DNA of 64,000 nucleotides from Flavobacteriales bacterium (lineage in GTDB: Bacteria > Bacteroidota > Bacteroidia > NS11-12g > UBA9320): positions 124,001 to 188,000 of the forward strand of contig JACJZW010000003.1 in NCBI GenBank assembly GCA_020635355.1, given 5' to 3'. Position numbers and translations under genes: made by a program. Below the pieces are notes generated by a model. That model saw nothing but the letters and a program-made list of their open reading frames with translations. It had not been told where the DNA came from and did not search any database. Shown one piece after another: positions 33,937 through 42,392 of this stretch (positions are counted from its first letter, which is position 1; every line of letters starts with the position of its first letter).

Positions 33937-36900
33937 ATGAAGCATCTTTCCTTACTGATCACCGCGGTGATCATCCTGACAGCATTCTCCGTTAATCGCG
34001 CTTTTTCCCAGTGTGTTATCTCCTTTCCTTACACAGAGGATTTTGAATCGTTTGACAGCTTTCAAACCACGGCCAGTTGTGACCTGACCGTTTATGGTGC
34101 AACGGCCAATAACTGGACGCAAGATCAATCCGATGGCGGAGAATGGCGTGCCGATTCAGCTGGTACGGGATCCAATTCCACCGGGCCTGGATCCACCTTA
34201 ACATCGTCCGGCAATGGCGTTGGAACCGATTATGCGCCGGGCACTACTTCCGGTACGTATATGTATACCGAAGCATCTTCAGCAACCAGCTGTGAAGGAG
34301 CCTTTGTAAACCTGGTTAGTCCATGTATGGATTTCTCGGGCTCCGGAAAATATTACCGCATGTATTTCGCCTACCACATGTTTGGAGGCAGTTTTGGGAG
34401 TTTGCATGTGGATGTGCACGATGGCACTACATGGACGGATAGTGTTTGGTCGCATTCGGGTGCAGCCGGAACCAACTGGCAACTGGCCGAAGTGGATCTT
34501 TCGGCATTCAATGGTTCAGCGGTTCAGATTCGCATCCGGGCTGTGTTGGGGGCCAACTTTTACAGCGATTGTGCCATTGATGCGATCCGAATAGAAGCAT
34601 ACGCACAAGATTACGATGGTGCTTTGTATGATCTGTCCTACGATCATGGTGAGTACCATTATGTTCCCGTCAATCACGCACCAAACTATGATCTGGTGGC
34701 ACAGAGCCGGAATAGTGGATTGAAATCCATATCGGATGTGGTGGTGAAATACACCGGGGGTTCTGGCAGTCAAACGGATAGCACCACGGTGGGATCGATG
34801 AATGCCTTTGGAAAGGATACTTCGGTATTTACGGGTTTTACACCTTCGTCTTTGGCTGATTCGGTCGTGAATTTTGAACTTACCTTAAAAGAAACCGATG
34901 GGGTAACCAGCAATAACACCGGAACGTTGCGACTTAACGTAACCGAAGGGATGTACAGCCGGGATCGCGGCAACATTTCTGGCGGCATTGGGGCCAATAC
35001 CGGGACCATTCAGATCGGGAATATGTTTGAACTATTGGGAAGTGATACCCTGCAATCCGTCGATGTATTTTTGAACGGAACGGTAGCAGGTGATTCCATA
35101 AAAGTTAAGATATACGGATACAGCAGCGGAACACCCGGAACGTCTGTGTTGGCCACCTCTAAGACGGTCATTTCATCCGGAAACCGGGAATGGCGAACGG
35201 TTAAGTTTCCGTGTGAGCCCATCCTGAATGCGGGACAGTATTTCGTTGCTGTTGAACAATTAACAGCCAACAGCAACATGTCGCTTGGATACTCCTTTGA
35301 TTGCTATACCCAGAGCACCGCTTTTTATGGCAATGGAGCAACCTGGACAGAAGTAGGAGCTGGTGGATTTAGTGTTTGTCTGCTCGTACGACTTAACCTG
35401 GGTTCGCCGGAATACCCCAAACCAACCATTTCAGTGAAGGATACCATTTGTGCCGGCGACATACATTTGGCAAAAGGTACAGGTGGAAGCACCTACAAGT
35501 GGGGTCCAACAGGAATCGTTAAAAACTCCATAGCTCAGAATACCAACATTGAGGCCTACTCTTCATTTACGCTTCAATTAACCGCTACCAATACCTGTGG
35601 TTATTCCGCTACTGCCGTAAAGGACATCGTGGTGGAAGGAAAGCCTTCTGCTACGGTGAGTAAGGATACCATCGTATGTAAGTCACAACCGGTAACCTTA
35701 ACCGCTCAAACCAATACCGGAAACATGTATCATTGGATAAATGGTCCGCAGAATACAAGCTACACGGTTAATCCAACGGTCACCAAAACCTATGTGGTAG
35801 AGGTTGACTCGGCCAATGGATGTACCAAAAGTTACGACGTGGATGTGTTGGTGAGCATTCCCAAACCAACAACAAACAACGATACCACCATTTGTGAAGC
35901 TCAACCTGTGGTGTTAAAAGCTGGAGGCGGACAAACCTACCAATGGATGAATGGTCCTTCAGGGGCTACGTATTCCGTTAGACCAACCCAATCCGGAAAG
36001 TATGTTGTGACCGTTACCGATGCCTACGGGTGTTCGGAGAACGATACGGTGTCCATTACCGTTACGGCCGGACCGGATTTAAGTGTTTCCAATGATACGG
36101 CTATCTGCTTTGGTCAGCGGGTTATCCTGAAGGCATCCGGAGCAACGAGTTATGAATGGACGGGCGGACCCAAAACATCGGATTGGTCTACCATACCCAT
36201 TTTGTCTAAATACTACTACGTCAAGGGATCCGATGCCGCGGGGTGTTACCTGATCGACAGTGTACATGTGGAAGTAGCTCAGATTCCAAAGGTGGATTTA
36301 CGACCCGATACCACCATTTGCGAAGGCACCAGTTTGGAACTTAATGCCCAAACAACCGATGATGTAACCTTCATCTGGAGTACCGGAGATACAACCCAAA
36401 AAATGGTGGTGCAGCCATTGACAGCCACCAAGTATGTGGTGACGGTGTACAATTCCATCGAATGTAAGGCCAGTGATTCCATCGTGGTAAGCATTAGTCC
36501 GTTGCCGGTGATCGACTTCTCATATACGGTAAATAAACGGAGTGTGACCTTTACCAATAAATCCACCAATGCAGAAAACCACACCTGGAAGTTTGGCGAT
36601 GGCGATTCATCGTCCAGCGTGAGTGCATTCCATCGATACGATGTAGATGGCGATTACAATCTCACCTATCGCGCTTCCAACACGTGCGGTACTGTTGACA
36701 CCATGTTCAATATCAAGATTGAAAACCTATCCGTGGGTGCATTGGAATTGATGAATTTTGAACTCAAGCCCAATCCAGCACGGGATGAGCTTTTCCTTGC
36801 CTTTGAACATGCTGTTCGTGGAACCGTTCGAATTGAGTTAACCTCGGTAACCGGTCAGTTGTTGGGAAGTTCGTCGCATACCAAAGGGGATGAGCGATTT

Positions 36901-37002
36901 GAAACAACGCTGGATTTACGCGGTATGGCCGATGGGGTGTACTTGTTAAACATCCAAACGGAGGAAGGTGGAACATCCAGAAGAATTGTAATAGCTCGCT
37001 AA
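33937..37002 (+). CDS. T9SS-exported multidomain adhesin-like protein (MAM, Ig-like, PKD)
   Basis: 1021 aa. Seen: signal peptide ending AFS|QC; a MAM/jellyroll-like domain near 30-225 (YTEDFESFDSF, CMDFSGSGKYYRMYFAYHM, CAIDAIRIEAY); a second beta domain to about 490; four or five Ig-like repeats (500-860) each with a variant of DTTICEGTSLELNA and GCxxxDSVxVxV; a PKD domain near 865-925 (WKFGDGDSSSSVSAFHRY); and a type A T9SS sorting domain (FELKPNPARDELFLAF to GVYLLNI). The product should be secreted or cell-surface attached. A strong terminator follows the stop. Confidence 0.88.
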   Translation: MKHLSLLITAVIILTAFSVNRAFSQCVISFPYTEDFESFDSFQTTASCDLTVYGATANNWTQDQSDGGEWRADSAGTGSNSTGPGSTLTSSGNGVGTDYAPGTTSGTYMYTEASSATSCEGAFVNLVSPCMDFSGSGKYYRMYFAYHMFGGSFGSLHVDVHDGTTWTDSVWSHSGAAGTNWQLAEVDLSAFNGSAVQIRIRAVLGANFYSDCAIDAIRIEAYAQDYDGALYDLSYDHGEYHYVPVNHAPNYDLVAQSRNSGLKSISDVVVKYTGGSGSQTDSTTVGSMNAFGKDTSVFTGFTPSSLADSVVNFELTLKETDGVTSNNTGTLRLNVTEGMYSRDRGNISGGIGANTGTIQIGNMFELLGSDTLQSVDVFLNGTVAGDSIKVKIYGYSSGTPGTSVLATSKTVISSGNREWRTVKFPCEPILNAGQYFVAVEQLTANSNMSLGYSFDCYTQSTAFYGNGATWTEVGAGGFSVCLLVRLNLGSPEYPKPTISVKDTICAGDIHLAKGTGGSTYKWGPTGIVKNSIAQNTNIEAYSSFTLQLTATNTCGYSATAVKDIVVEGKPSATVSKDTIVCKSQPVTLTAQTNTGNMYHWINGPQNTSYTVNPTVTKTYVVEVDSANGCTKSYDVDVLVSIPKPTTNNDTTICEAQPVVLKAGGGQTYQWMNGPSGATYSVRPTQSGKYVVTVTDAYGCSENDTVSITVTAGPDLSVSNDTAICFGQRVILKASGATSYEWTGGPKTSDWSTIPILSKYYYVKGSDAAGCYLIDSVHVEVAQIPKVDLRPDTTICEGTSLELNAQTTDDVTFIWSTGDTTQKMVVQPLTATKYVVTVYNSIECKASDSIVVSISPLPVIDFSYTVNKRSVTFTNKSTNAENHTWKFGDGDSSSSVSAFHRYDVDGDYNLTYRASNTCGTVDTMFNIKIENLSVGALELMNFELKPNPARDELFLAFEHAVRGTVRIELTSVTGQLLGSSSHTKGDERFETTLDLRGMADGVYLLNIQTEEGGTSRRIVIAR

Positions 37003-37036
37003 AAAAAATCCCGTTCAAACTGAACGGGATTTTTTT
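37003..37036. terminator. Strong intrinsic terminator
   Basis: 11-bp perfect stem AATCCCGTTCA / TGAACGGGATT with loop AAC, flanked by A and T tracts, so it can work in both directions. Ends the adhesin transcript. Confidence 0.92.
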
Positions 37037-37047
37037 ATTACACAAAC

Positions 37048-37065
37048 TTTCAGAAATAATTGAAA
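37048..37065. promoter_or_regulatory. Operator-like inverted repeat 1 (TTTCA-N8-TGAAA)
   Basis: TTTCAGAAATAATTGAAA; it contains the probable -33 TTG (37060-37062) of the GbsR-type gene promoter, 19 nt before the -7 box. A matching site lies at 37606-37623. Confidence 0.55.
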
Positions 37066-37081
37066 ATATAAAAATTGTGTT

Positions 37082-37089
37082 TACATTTG
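37082..37089 (+). promoter_or_regulatory. -7 element (TACATTTG) of the GbsR-type regulator gene
   Basis: Exact TAnnTTTG, 19 nt after a TTG, and only 4 nt (AAAC) before the ATG at 37094; predicts a leaderless mRNA. Confidence 0.65.
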
Positions 37090-37093
37090 AAAC

Positions 37094-37588
37094 ATGGAAT
37101 TGACTGAAGCACGTCAGAAATTTATTCAAGGTTGGGGGCAACTTGGAGCCAGCTGGGGAATCAATCGCACCATGGCGCAAATTCAAGCCGTGTTGTTGTT
37201 GGCAACAGACCCCATGTCAACGGATGATATCATGGCTGATCTTCAGATATCCAGAGGGAATGCGAATATGAATATTCGGGAACTTATCGCCTGGGGTATC
37301 GTATACAAAGCCTTTAAACCGGGGGATCGGAAAGAGTATTACTATTCAGAGAAATCCATGTGGGAATTGGCTAAGAAGGTTAGTAGGGAGCGTAAGAAGC
37401 GTGAACTGGAACCCCTTTTGAAGATGTTGGATGAGGTGAAATCAGTGAAGGGTAGCTCGGCGGAAGCAAAGGAATTTAAGAAGGTGGCACAGGAAACCAG
37501 AAGCATGGCATCGCGTGCCGAAAGTGTACTCGACATGGTGATGAAGTTGGAGGAAAATCGCTTTTTCAAATGGCTGTTGCCTAAGTGA
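37094..37588 (+). CDS. GbsR/MarR-family transcriptional regulator
   Basis: 164 aa winged-helix protein of the GbsR group: N-terminal helix TEARQKFIQGWGQLGASWGINRTMAQIQAVLLL, recognition region MSTDDIMADLQISRGNANMNIRELIAWGIV, wing KAFKPGDRKEYYYSE, and a long C-terminal coiled coil (110-155) for dimerisation. It is preceded by a palindrome overlapping its -33 element and followed by a second, similar palindrome before the next gene, which suggests autoregulation and control of the downstream genes. The effector is unknown. Confidence 0.88.
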   Translation: MELTEARQKFIQGWGQLGASWGINRTMAQIQAVLLLATDPMSTDDIMADLQISRGNANMNIRELIAWGIVYKAFKPGDRKEYYYSEKSMWELAKKVSRERKKRELEPLLKMLDEVKSVKGSSAEAKEFKKVAQETRSMASRAESVLDMVMKLEENRFFKWLLPK

Positions 37589-37605
37589 TTTTTTTTGAAA
37601 CAAAC

Positions 37606-37623
37606 TTTCAATAAAAATTGAAA
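37606..37623. promoter_or_regulatory. Operator-like inverted repeat 2 (TTTCAAT-N4-ATTGAAA)
   Basis: Perfect 7-bp arms. It shares ACAAACTTTCA and TTGAAAATAT with site 1 at 37048-37065 and lies 16 nt before the ATG of the small membrane protein. Confidence 0.55.
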
Positions 37624-37639
37624 ATATCGAAATAATGAG

Positions 37640-37993
37640 ATGATGGAACGAATCAACAAAATAGGGCAATGGATTCTTATCACGGGAACAGTAGGCTACA
37701 TGATTTGGTGTCTGTTTGACATGGAATACTGGATCATGTTACCGGCTTTGCTTATTCCCATAGGTGCCGTTCAGTATGTAAGTAGTTTGCTACTTGTGAT
37801 CTTTTTTAAGACACGAAGATTTCTCATACACCTGATCCTAGCAACGCTGGATCTGATCATATTTTTTATTGGCATATATGGTCCAACTCCGGACGGTGTG
37901 GCCATTGGCTGCATGTTCGTAGGGTTACTTTTAGCCCTCTATTTCATGTACCTCACATTTAACGCAGACGACTTTGAAACTGTAATCAACTGA
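37640..37993 (+). CDS. Small four-helix membrane protein
   Basis: 117 aa with about four membrane segments (11-26, 32-54, 60-80, 85-107) and an acidic C-terminus (NADDFETVIN). No family recognised. It follows the GbsR-type gene after 51 nt containing the second operator-like palindrome, and one base separates it from the methyltransferase start, so the two are coupled. Two adjacent ATGs (37640 and 37643) are equivalent candidates. Confidence 0.7.
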   Translation: MMERINKIGQWILITGTVGYMIWCLFDMEYWIMLPALLIPIGAVQYVSSLLLVIFFKTRRFLIHLILATLDLIIFFIGIYGPTPDGVAIGCMFVGLLLALYFMYLTFNADDFETVIN

Positions 37994-37994
37994 T

Positions 37995-38873
37995 ATGAAA
38001 ACTGTAAACACACACCCAGCTAGTCGGCCGGATATCCTGGAGGACATCACCCGATTTTATGACGAAGCAACCGTAGACTATGCCTACTGGAGCGAGCGAA
38101 TGAACATGCATTACGGGTATCTGAAGCACTGGAAGCAGTTCTTCAAGCGGGAAGACATGTTGGAACAGCTCACCCGAGAGGTCGCCGATCGATTACAGTT
38201 AACCAACGATAATCATATTCTCGATCTGGGTTGTGGAACGGGTGCATCCGCGCGAACAATGACCGAGCTCGATTCAACGGTTCATGTGACCGGGGTAAAT
38301 GTGGTAGCCTCTCATGTGGAGCAGGGTAAGGCACTGAACCGAACCCACATGGGGCGTAGTCGGATGAATCTCCTCCATGCCGATTATCACCATGTACCCC
38401 TGCCCAATGCGGTGGCCGATGGTGCCTTCGCCATGGAGAGCATGTGTCATTCCTATAATAAGAACTTGTGGTTGCAGGAAGCTCATCGATTGCTCAAACC
38501 TGGTGCTCGTTTAGTGATCACCGACTGTTTTTTGCGGAACCCACACAAACCCATGAATAAACTGAGTAAATGGGCTTACAACCGTTTTCGCATCAATTGG
38601 AGTGTACCCCATTTAGCTGAAATACGGCTATTTGAAGACATGGCGAAAGAAGTAGGTTTTCAGGAGGTTAAGGTGGAAGATGTTCGATGGCGCGTGGCAC
38701 CAAGTGTCTTTCATTCTCCTTTTGTGGTGGGGAGATTTCTCTGGAATCGCCTGATTCGCAGAAAGCACAATGGCGAGCAAACGGTCAAAAACCTGAAGGC
38801 GGTGCTGTTATCCATCATCCTGGGTCTGGACAGACGAAATTTTAGCTATTACATCGTGACCTTAACACGCTAG
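37995..38873 (+). CDS. SAM-dependent methyltransferase (tocopherol/sterol methyltransferase-like)
   Basis: 292 aa. Class I SAM-binding fold: motif I ILDLGCGTGASARTM near 75-89, motif II region VHVTGVNVV, motif III-IV HADYHHVPLPNAVADGAFAMESMCHS, and RLLKPGARLVITDCF near 160-174. The N-terminal ITRFYDEATVDYAYWSERMNMHYGYL matches the small-molecule methyltransferases of the gamma-tocopherol/cyclopropane-synthase-like group. The last 60 residues are basic with a hydrophobic end. The substrate is unknown, possibly an isoprenoid or lipid. It sits in the GbsR-linked gene group. Confidence 0.85.
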   Translation: MKTVNTHPASRPDILEDITRFYDEATVDYAYWSERMNMHYGYLKHWKQFFKREDMLEQLTREVADRLQLTNDNHILDLGCGTGASARTMTELDSTVHVTGVNVVASHVEQGKALNRTHMGRSRMNLLHADYHHVPLPNAVADGAFAMESMCHSYNKNLWLQEAHRLLKPGARLVITDCFLRNPHKPMNKLSKWAYNRFRINWSVPHLAEIRLFEDMAKEVGFQEVKVEDVRWRVAPSVFHSPFVVGRFLWNRLIRRKHNGEQTVKNLKAVLLSIILGLDRRNFSYYIVTLTR

Positions 38874-38896
38874 GTTCAACGGTAGAAAGCCGTAAT

Positions 38897-39937
38897 TTGC
38901 TCCAAAATTCCGGCATTAACTGGTGGACTAAATATCGAAAAAACAAGCTTGCAGTGGCAGGGGCAGCCTACATCGGGTTGTGCTTTCTGATAGCTGTTTT
39001 GGGATATTTGATTCTACCGGACGATTCGCATTCTTCCAACGCCATGCATCTGGAGATGCAACTCAAAACTCCCGGATATACGGCAACGGTTGTTCAACTG
39101 GATTCTGCTGAAAATCACCCAAACATCCTCAGCCGTTGGCTGAACGGTAAATCAGATCCCGGAGACCTGTTCCTATTCAGTTCATCCGGCGATTCCGCCA
39201 CCGCCAATATCCTGATGGCCGAAGAACGATTTGGCTCCCACTGGCACGATCATACCAAAACCAGAACCTTTTTTCTGGGATCCGATGTCTTTGGAAGGGA
39301 TGTTTTTAGTCGGTTGCTGTTGGGTACACGCATTTCTTTGTCGGTTGGGTTGATATCCGTCCTCATCTCTCTGTTCCTGGGCATTACCCTTGGAATGGTT
39401 GCCGGCTATTTCAGAGGTTGGGTGGATAATGCGGTGATGTGGTTAATTAATGTGATCTGGTCGTTGCCAACCCTCTTATTGGTCATTGCCATCACCTTTG
39501 CCCTGGGTAAGGGATTTTGGCAAATTTTTGTTGCCGTGGGCATTACGATGTGGGTGGAGTTGGCGCGCATTGTCCGGGGGCAAGTATTCTCCCTCAGGGA
39601 ACGGGAATACGTTCAAGCTGCCCGAATGCTGGGATTTAGCCATGTTCGCATTCTGTTCCGGCACATCCTCCCAAACCTCACCGGCCCGATTGTGGTGATT
39701 GCTGCAGCCAATTTTGCTTCTGCCATCTTATTGGAGGCAGGTTTAAGTTTTCTCGGTCTCGGCGTTCAGCCACCCTTCCCAAGCTGGGGACAAATGCTCA
39801 ACGAAAATTACTCGTACATCGCCTTTGACGCGGTTCATCTGGCGCTTGCTCCGGGCATCGCCATCATGCTCCTGGTGATGTCGTTCAACTTTGTGGGGAA
39901 CGGATTGCGCGATGCGCTGGATGTTCGGATGAAATGA
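38897..39937 (+). CDS. ABC transporter permease (OppC/DppC family)
   Basis: 346 aa inner-membrane subunit of a peptide/nickel-type ABC importer. Seen: N-terminal KYRKNKLAVAGAAYIGLCFLIAVLGYLI, a long periplasmic insertion (about 40-135) typical of Bacteroidota members, and the permease domain with EAA loop EYVQAARMLGFSHVRILFRHILPN and GLSFLGLGVQPPFPSWGQML. The start is TTG at 38897, the only candidate before the first helix. No partner permease, ATPase or binding protein is adjacent, so it is an orphan subunit in this locus. Confidence 0.88.
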   Translation: MLQNSGINWWTKYRKNKLAVAGAAYIGLCFLIAVLGYLILPDDSHSSNAMHLEMQLKTPGYTATVVQLDSAENHPNILSRWLNGKSDPGDLFLFSSSGDSATANILMAEERFGSHWHDHTKTRTFFLGSDVFGRDVFSRLLLGTRISLSVGLISVLISLFLGITLGMVAGYFRGWVDNAVMWLINVIWSLPTLLLVIAITFALGKGFWQIFVAVGITMWVELARIVRGQVFSLREREYVQAARMLGFSHVRILFRHILPNLTGPIVVIAAANFASAILLEAGLSFLGLGVQPPFPSWGQMLNENYSYIAFDAVHLALAPGIAIMLLVMSFNFVGNGLRDALDVRMK

Positions 39938-40341
39938 CCCAAAATCCAAGATCGAAGGGTTTTAATTTGTTTGTCTGTAAATACCTCAATCTGCAAATTT
40001 TTAATGGCTAAGACTAACTGAGTGCTTAACCGTACCTGGTTTTAATTAGAAACTTTTCAGTTCCGCAATTCAACTGTCCCGGGCATTCGCTTGTGTCTTT
40101 TATTAACTGATAGGACGATCATTTGCTACACGCTGTTCATTGAATTCGGTGCAAGGTTGATCCCGTTCCGGATTTGCGGCTAGCCTCGCTTTTAATCGCC
40201 GAAGTTTTAACCTAGGGGATTTTCAATTGGCGAAGCGTTAGAGAAGGGGATCAACACTCAACACGATGACCACAGATCTGCCCTAACACGTGTTTCCTCA
40301 AATAACTTTAAATTTGGTCATCAACAACCACTAGAAAACGT
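39938..40341. other. 404-bp spacer with a possible structured element and a promoter
   Basis: No gene seen. A nested inverted repeat lies at 40156-40255: GTTGATCCC / GGGATCAAC (9 bp) enclosing CGCTT..CGCC / GGCGAAGCG. The -7 box of the next operon is at 40309-40316. The inverted repeat lies upstream of that promoter, so it would be a separate RNA or a DNA-level site. Confidence 0.4.
40309..40316 (+). promoter_or_regulatory. -7 element (TAAATTTG) of the OMP/lipoprotein operon
   Basis: Exact TAnnTTTG, 25 nt before the ATG at 40342. It is the only good promoter found for the six overlapping genes 40342-47126. Confidence 0.55.
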
Positions 40342-41355
40342 ATGCAAAAAATGTTGACCATCCTCCTCGTGCTGTTGGGAGGAATTATGGCACCATTATC
40401 GGCACAAACCTGTCAGGAGAAATTGATCCAGGCATCCAATGCTTATGATAATGGAGACATGCCCCTCACCATCAAGTTGGCAACCGACTGTACGGTACAA
40501 GGGGATGAATCCGAACGGGTGAATGCATGGCGGCTCCTCGCCATGGCCTATCTCGTGACCTCCGAACGGGAAAAGGCGTTGAACGCGGCCGAGCAGATGC
40601 TGAAGATCAATCCAAAATACCAACCGGATTTATTGAATGAACCCAAAGACTTCACCCAACTGCTGCAGGAAATTAAGGTGATCCCTGCATTCTCTCTGGG
40701 CGGTGGATTTCTATTTGGGAACAACGGAACCAATCCGGAAGCCATTCGGTTTTATGCGCCTTCTGAATACACCAAGACTTACAGCAACAAAGCCGGAATT
40801 CACTTTGGCGTCTCCATGGGGTACAACTTCAACAGTCGTCATGGGGTAAGTTTGGGCATCCTTTCCAAGACGTGGAAATACAACGTAGCCTATCAGGTCT
40901 TTGGAAATGACGTGTCGTTGGATGAGACCATCCGAACCATTGATTTGCCTTTGATGTACCAATATTCCTTTTTGAATAAGAATCGATTTTCAATGAATGT
41001 AAGTGCCGGGGGCTATGGCAACCTCCTGATGAATTCCTTCAACGACCTCCATCTAAAGAACAATGAAGGCGGCTCGGAAATCAAACACTACAGTTCAACG
41101 GTTCGTCGGAATAAATTAAACGCCGGGATTTGCGGTAGTTTGGGCGGCCGATTGCAAACCCAAAACAAGCGAGGTCAATGGCGGTTCGATGTAGCCTATT
41201 TCAAAGGGTTAACGAATATCACCAAGACCGCGAGCCGGTATGACAACCAAACCCTGATTTATGATTTTTTCTATTTGGATGACGACCTGCGATTGAACAA
41301 TCTGGGAGTTTCCATTAGCTATCAGTTCAACATTAAATACACCGTAAAGCGATGA
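40342..41355 (+). CDS. Outer membrane beta-barrel protein with N-terminal TPR-like domain (paralog 1)
   Basis: 337 aa. Signal peptide ending LSA|QTC. Residues 25-110 form TPR-like helices (LIQASNAYDNGDMPLTIKLATDC, NAWRLLAMAYLVTSEREKALNAAEQML) and end in DLLNEPKDFTQLLQEIKVIP. Residues 115-337 form beta strands consistent with an 8-12-strand barrel (FSLGGGFLFGNN to LGVSISYQFNIKYTVKR). It is paralogous to the next gene, with the same order and length. First gene of the operon with the paired lipoproteins; function unknown, possibly their outer-membrane anchor. Confidence 0.8.
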   Translation: MQKMLTILLVLLGGIMAPLSAQTCQEKLIQASNAYDNGDMPLTIKLATDCTVQGDESERVNAWRLLAMAYLVTSEREKALNAAEQMLKINPKYQPDLLNEPKDFTQLLQEIKVIPAFSLGGGFLFGNNGTNPEAIRFYAPSEYTKTYSNKAGIHFGVSMGYNFNSRHGVSLGILSKTWKYNVAYQVFGNDVSLDETIRTIDLPLMYQYSFLNKNRFSMNVSAGGYGNLLMNSFNDLHLKNNEGGSEIKHYSSTVRRNKLNAGICGSLGGRLQTQNKRGQWRFDVAYFKGLTNITKTASRYDNQTLIYDFFYLDDDLRLNNLGVSISYQFNIKYTVKR

Positions 41356-42371
41356 GAGTACGACAAACCTTATACCTGATGCTGATTTCGGTGTGGAGTG
41401 TTTCGGCACAAACTGCCGGTAATGCGTGCGACAATGCCTTGATTCAGGCCAACAAACTCTATGAATCGGGCCGGATTCAAGAAGCCCTGAACCTGTTGGG
41501 CCCGTGTGTCCGTCATCATGATTTATCGGCCAGTGAACAATTTGATGCTAATCGATTGCTGGCCTTGTGCTATCTGTATCAGAATAAATCGGATTCCACC
41601 GAGTACTTCGCCAAACAGATGTTAACGCTTCGCCCGGATTATCAAACCTTCCATTATTTGGATCCCCTTGAACTCACCCAGGTGCTCAATTCATTTGAAG
41701 TTTCCAATCGATTATGGGTAGGCGCATCGGTTGGTTTGAGCGTGACACAAGCCGCTGTGATAAAAAATTATTCAACGGCCGAAACGCCCTCAACCTACAG
41801 CAGTAGATCTGGTTTAAATGCGGGTATTCTGGCCGAATATGCCGTCCGTAAAACGATTTCATTGGTGTTAAACCCCAACTACAATTCCATGAGTTATGCC
41901 CGTGAAATGGCCAACGTGGCGGGACGTAAAAAAGCGTATACGGAACTGATTTCAACCTTTGAAATCCCGCTAATTGCCCGTTACAAGTATCCGATCTTAG
42001 GTGGCGAAGCGTATGTACAGGCAGGCGGACAACTAAACATCTGGGCCAGTAGCTTCGCCGATGTGCAATCCACCAGCCTGTCTGACGGAACTGTTCACCA
42101 GAGCAGTACAGAAACCACGGATTACCGGGTATCATCGGTCGCCGGTTTCCAATTCGGATTGGGGTATCAACGACAAGTTGGTCCGGGCTTAATGAGTCTG
42201 ACCGTGAAACAACTTCGATTTGGTTCCAATGTAGTACTTCCGGAACGACGATATGACAACGTAGACTTCATTCTGGATGCACAATACATCGATGCTGATT
42301 TCGGTCTCACCTCTAACGGAATATCGGTGGCGTTCAAGATGCCGTTGGTGAAATCCATTCGAAAGAAATAG
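41352..42371 (+). CDS. Outer membrane beta-barrel protein with N-terminal TPR-like domain (paralog 2)
   Basis: 339 aa, starts in a 4-nt ATGA overlap with paralog 1. Signal peptide ending VSA|QTAG. The N-terminal domain matches paralog 1: NACDNALIQANKLYESGRIQEALNLLGPC, FDANRLLALCYLYQNKSDSTEYFAKQML, then HYLDPLELTQVLNSFEV. The barrel part ends GLTSNGISVAFKMPLV. Sequence divergence from paralog 1 is considerable, so the duplication is old. It is followed after 21 nt by the first lipoprotein pair. Confidence 0.8.
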   Translation: MRVRQTLYLMLISVWSVSAQTAGNACDNALIQANKLYESGRIQEALNLLGPCVRHHDLSASEQFDANRLLALCYLYQNKSDSTEYFAKQMLTLRPDYQTFHYLDPLELTQVLNSFEVSNRLWVGASVGLSVTQAAVIKNYSTAETPSTYSSRSGLNAGILAEYAVRKTISLVLNPNYNSMSYAREMANVAGRKKAYTELISTFEIPLIARYKYPILGGEAYVQAGGQLNIWASSFADVQSTSLSDGTVHQSSTETTDYRVSSVAGFQFGLGYQRQVGPGLMSLTVKQLRFGSNVVLPERRYDNVDFILDAQYIDADFGLTSNGISVAFKMPLVKSIRKK

Positions 42372-42392
42372 ACCCTGGTGCAGAGTACGGTA

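Noticed and set aside
40156..40255. 6S, SRP or tmRNA identity for the structured spacer element
   Set aside because: None of the conserved sequence blocks of these RNAs is present; only the inverted repeats are visible.
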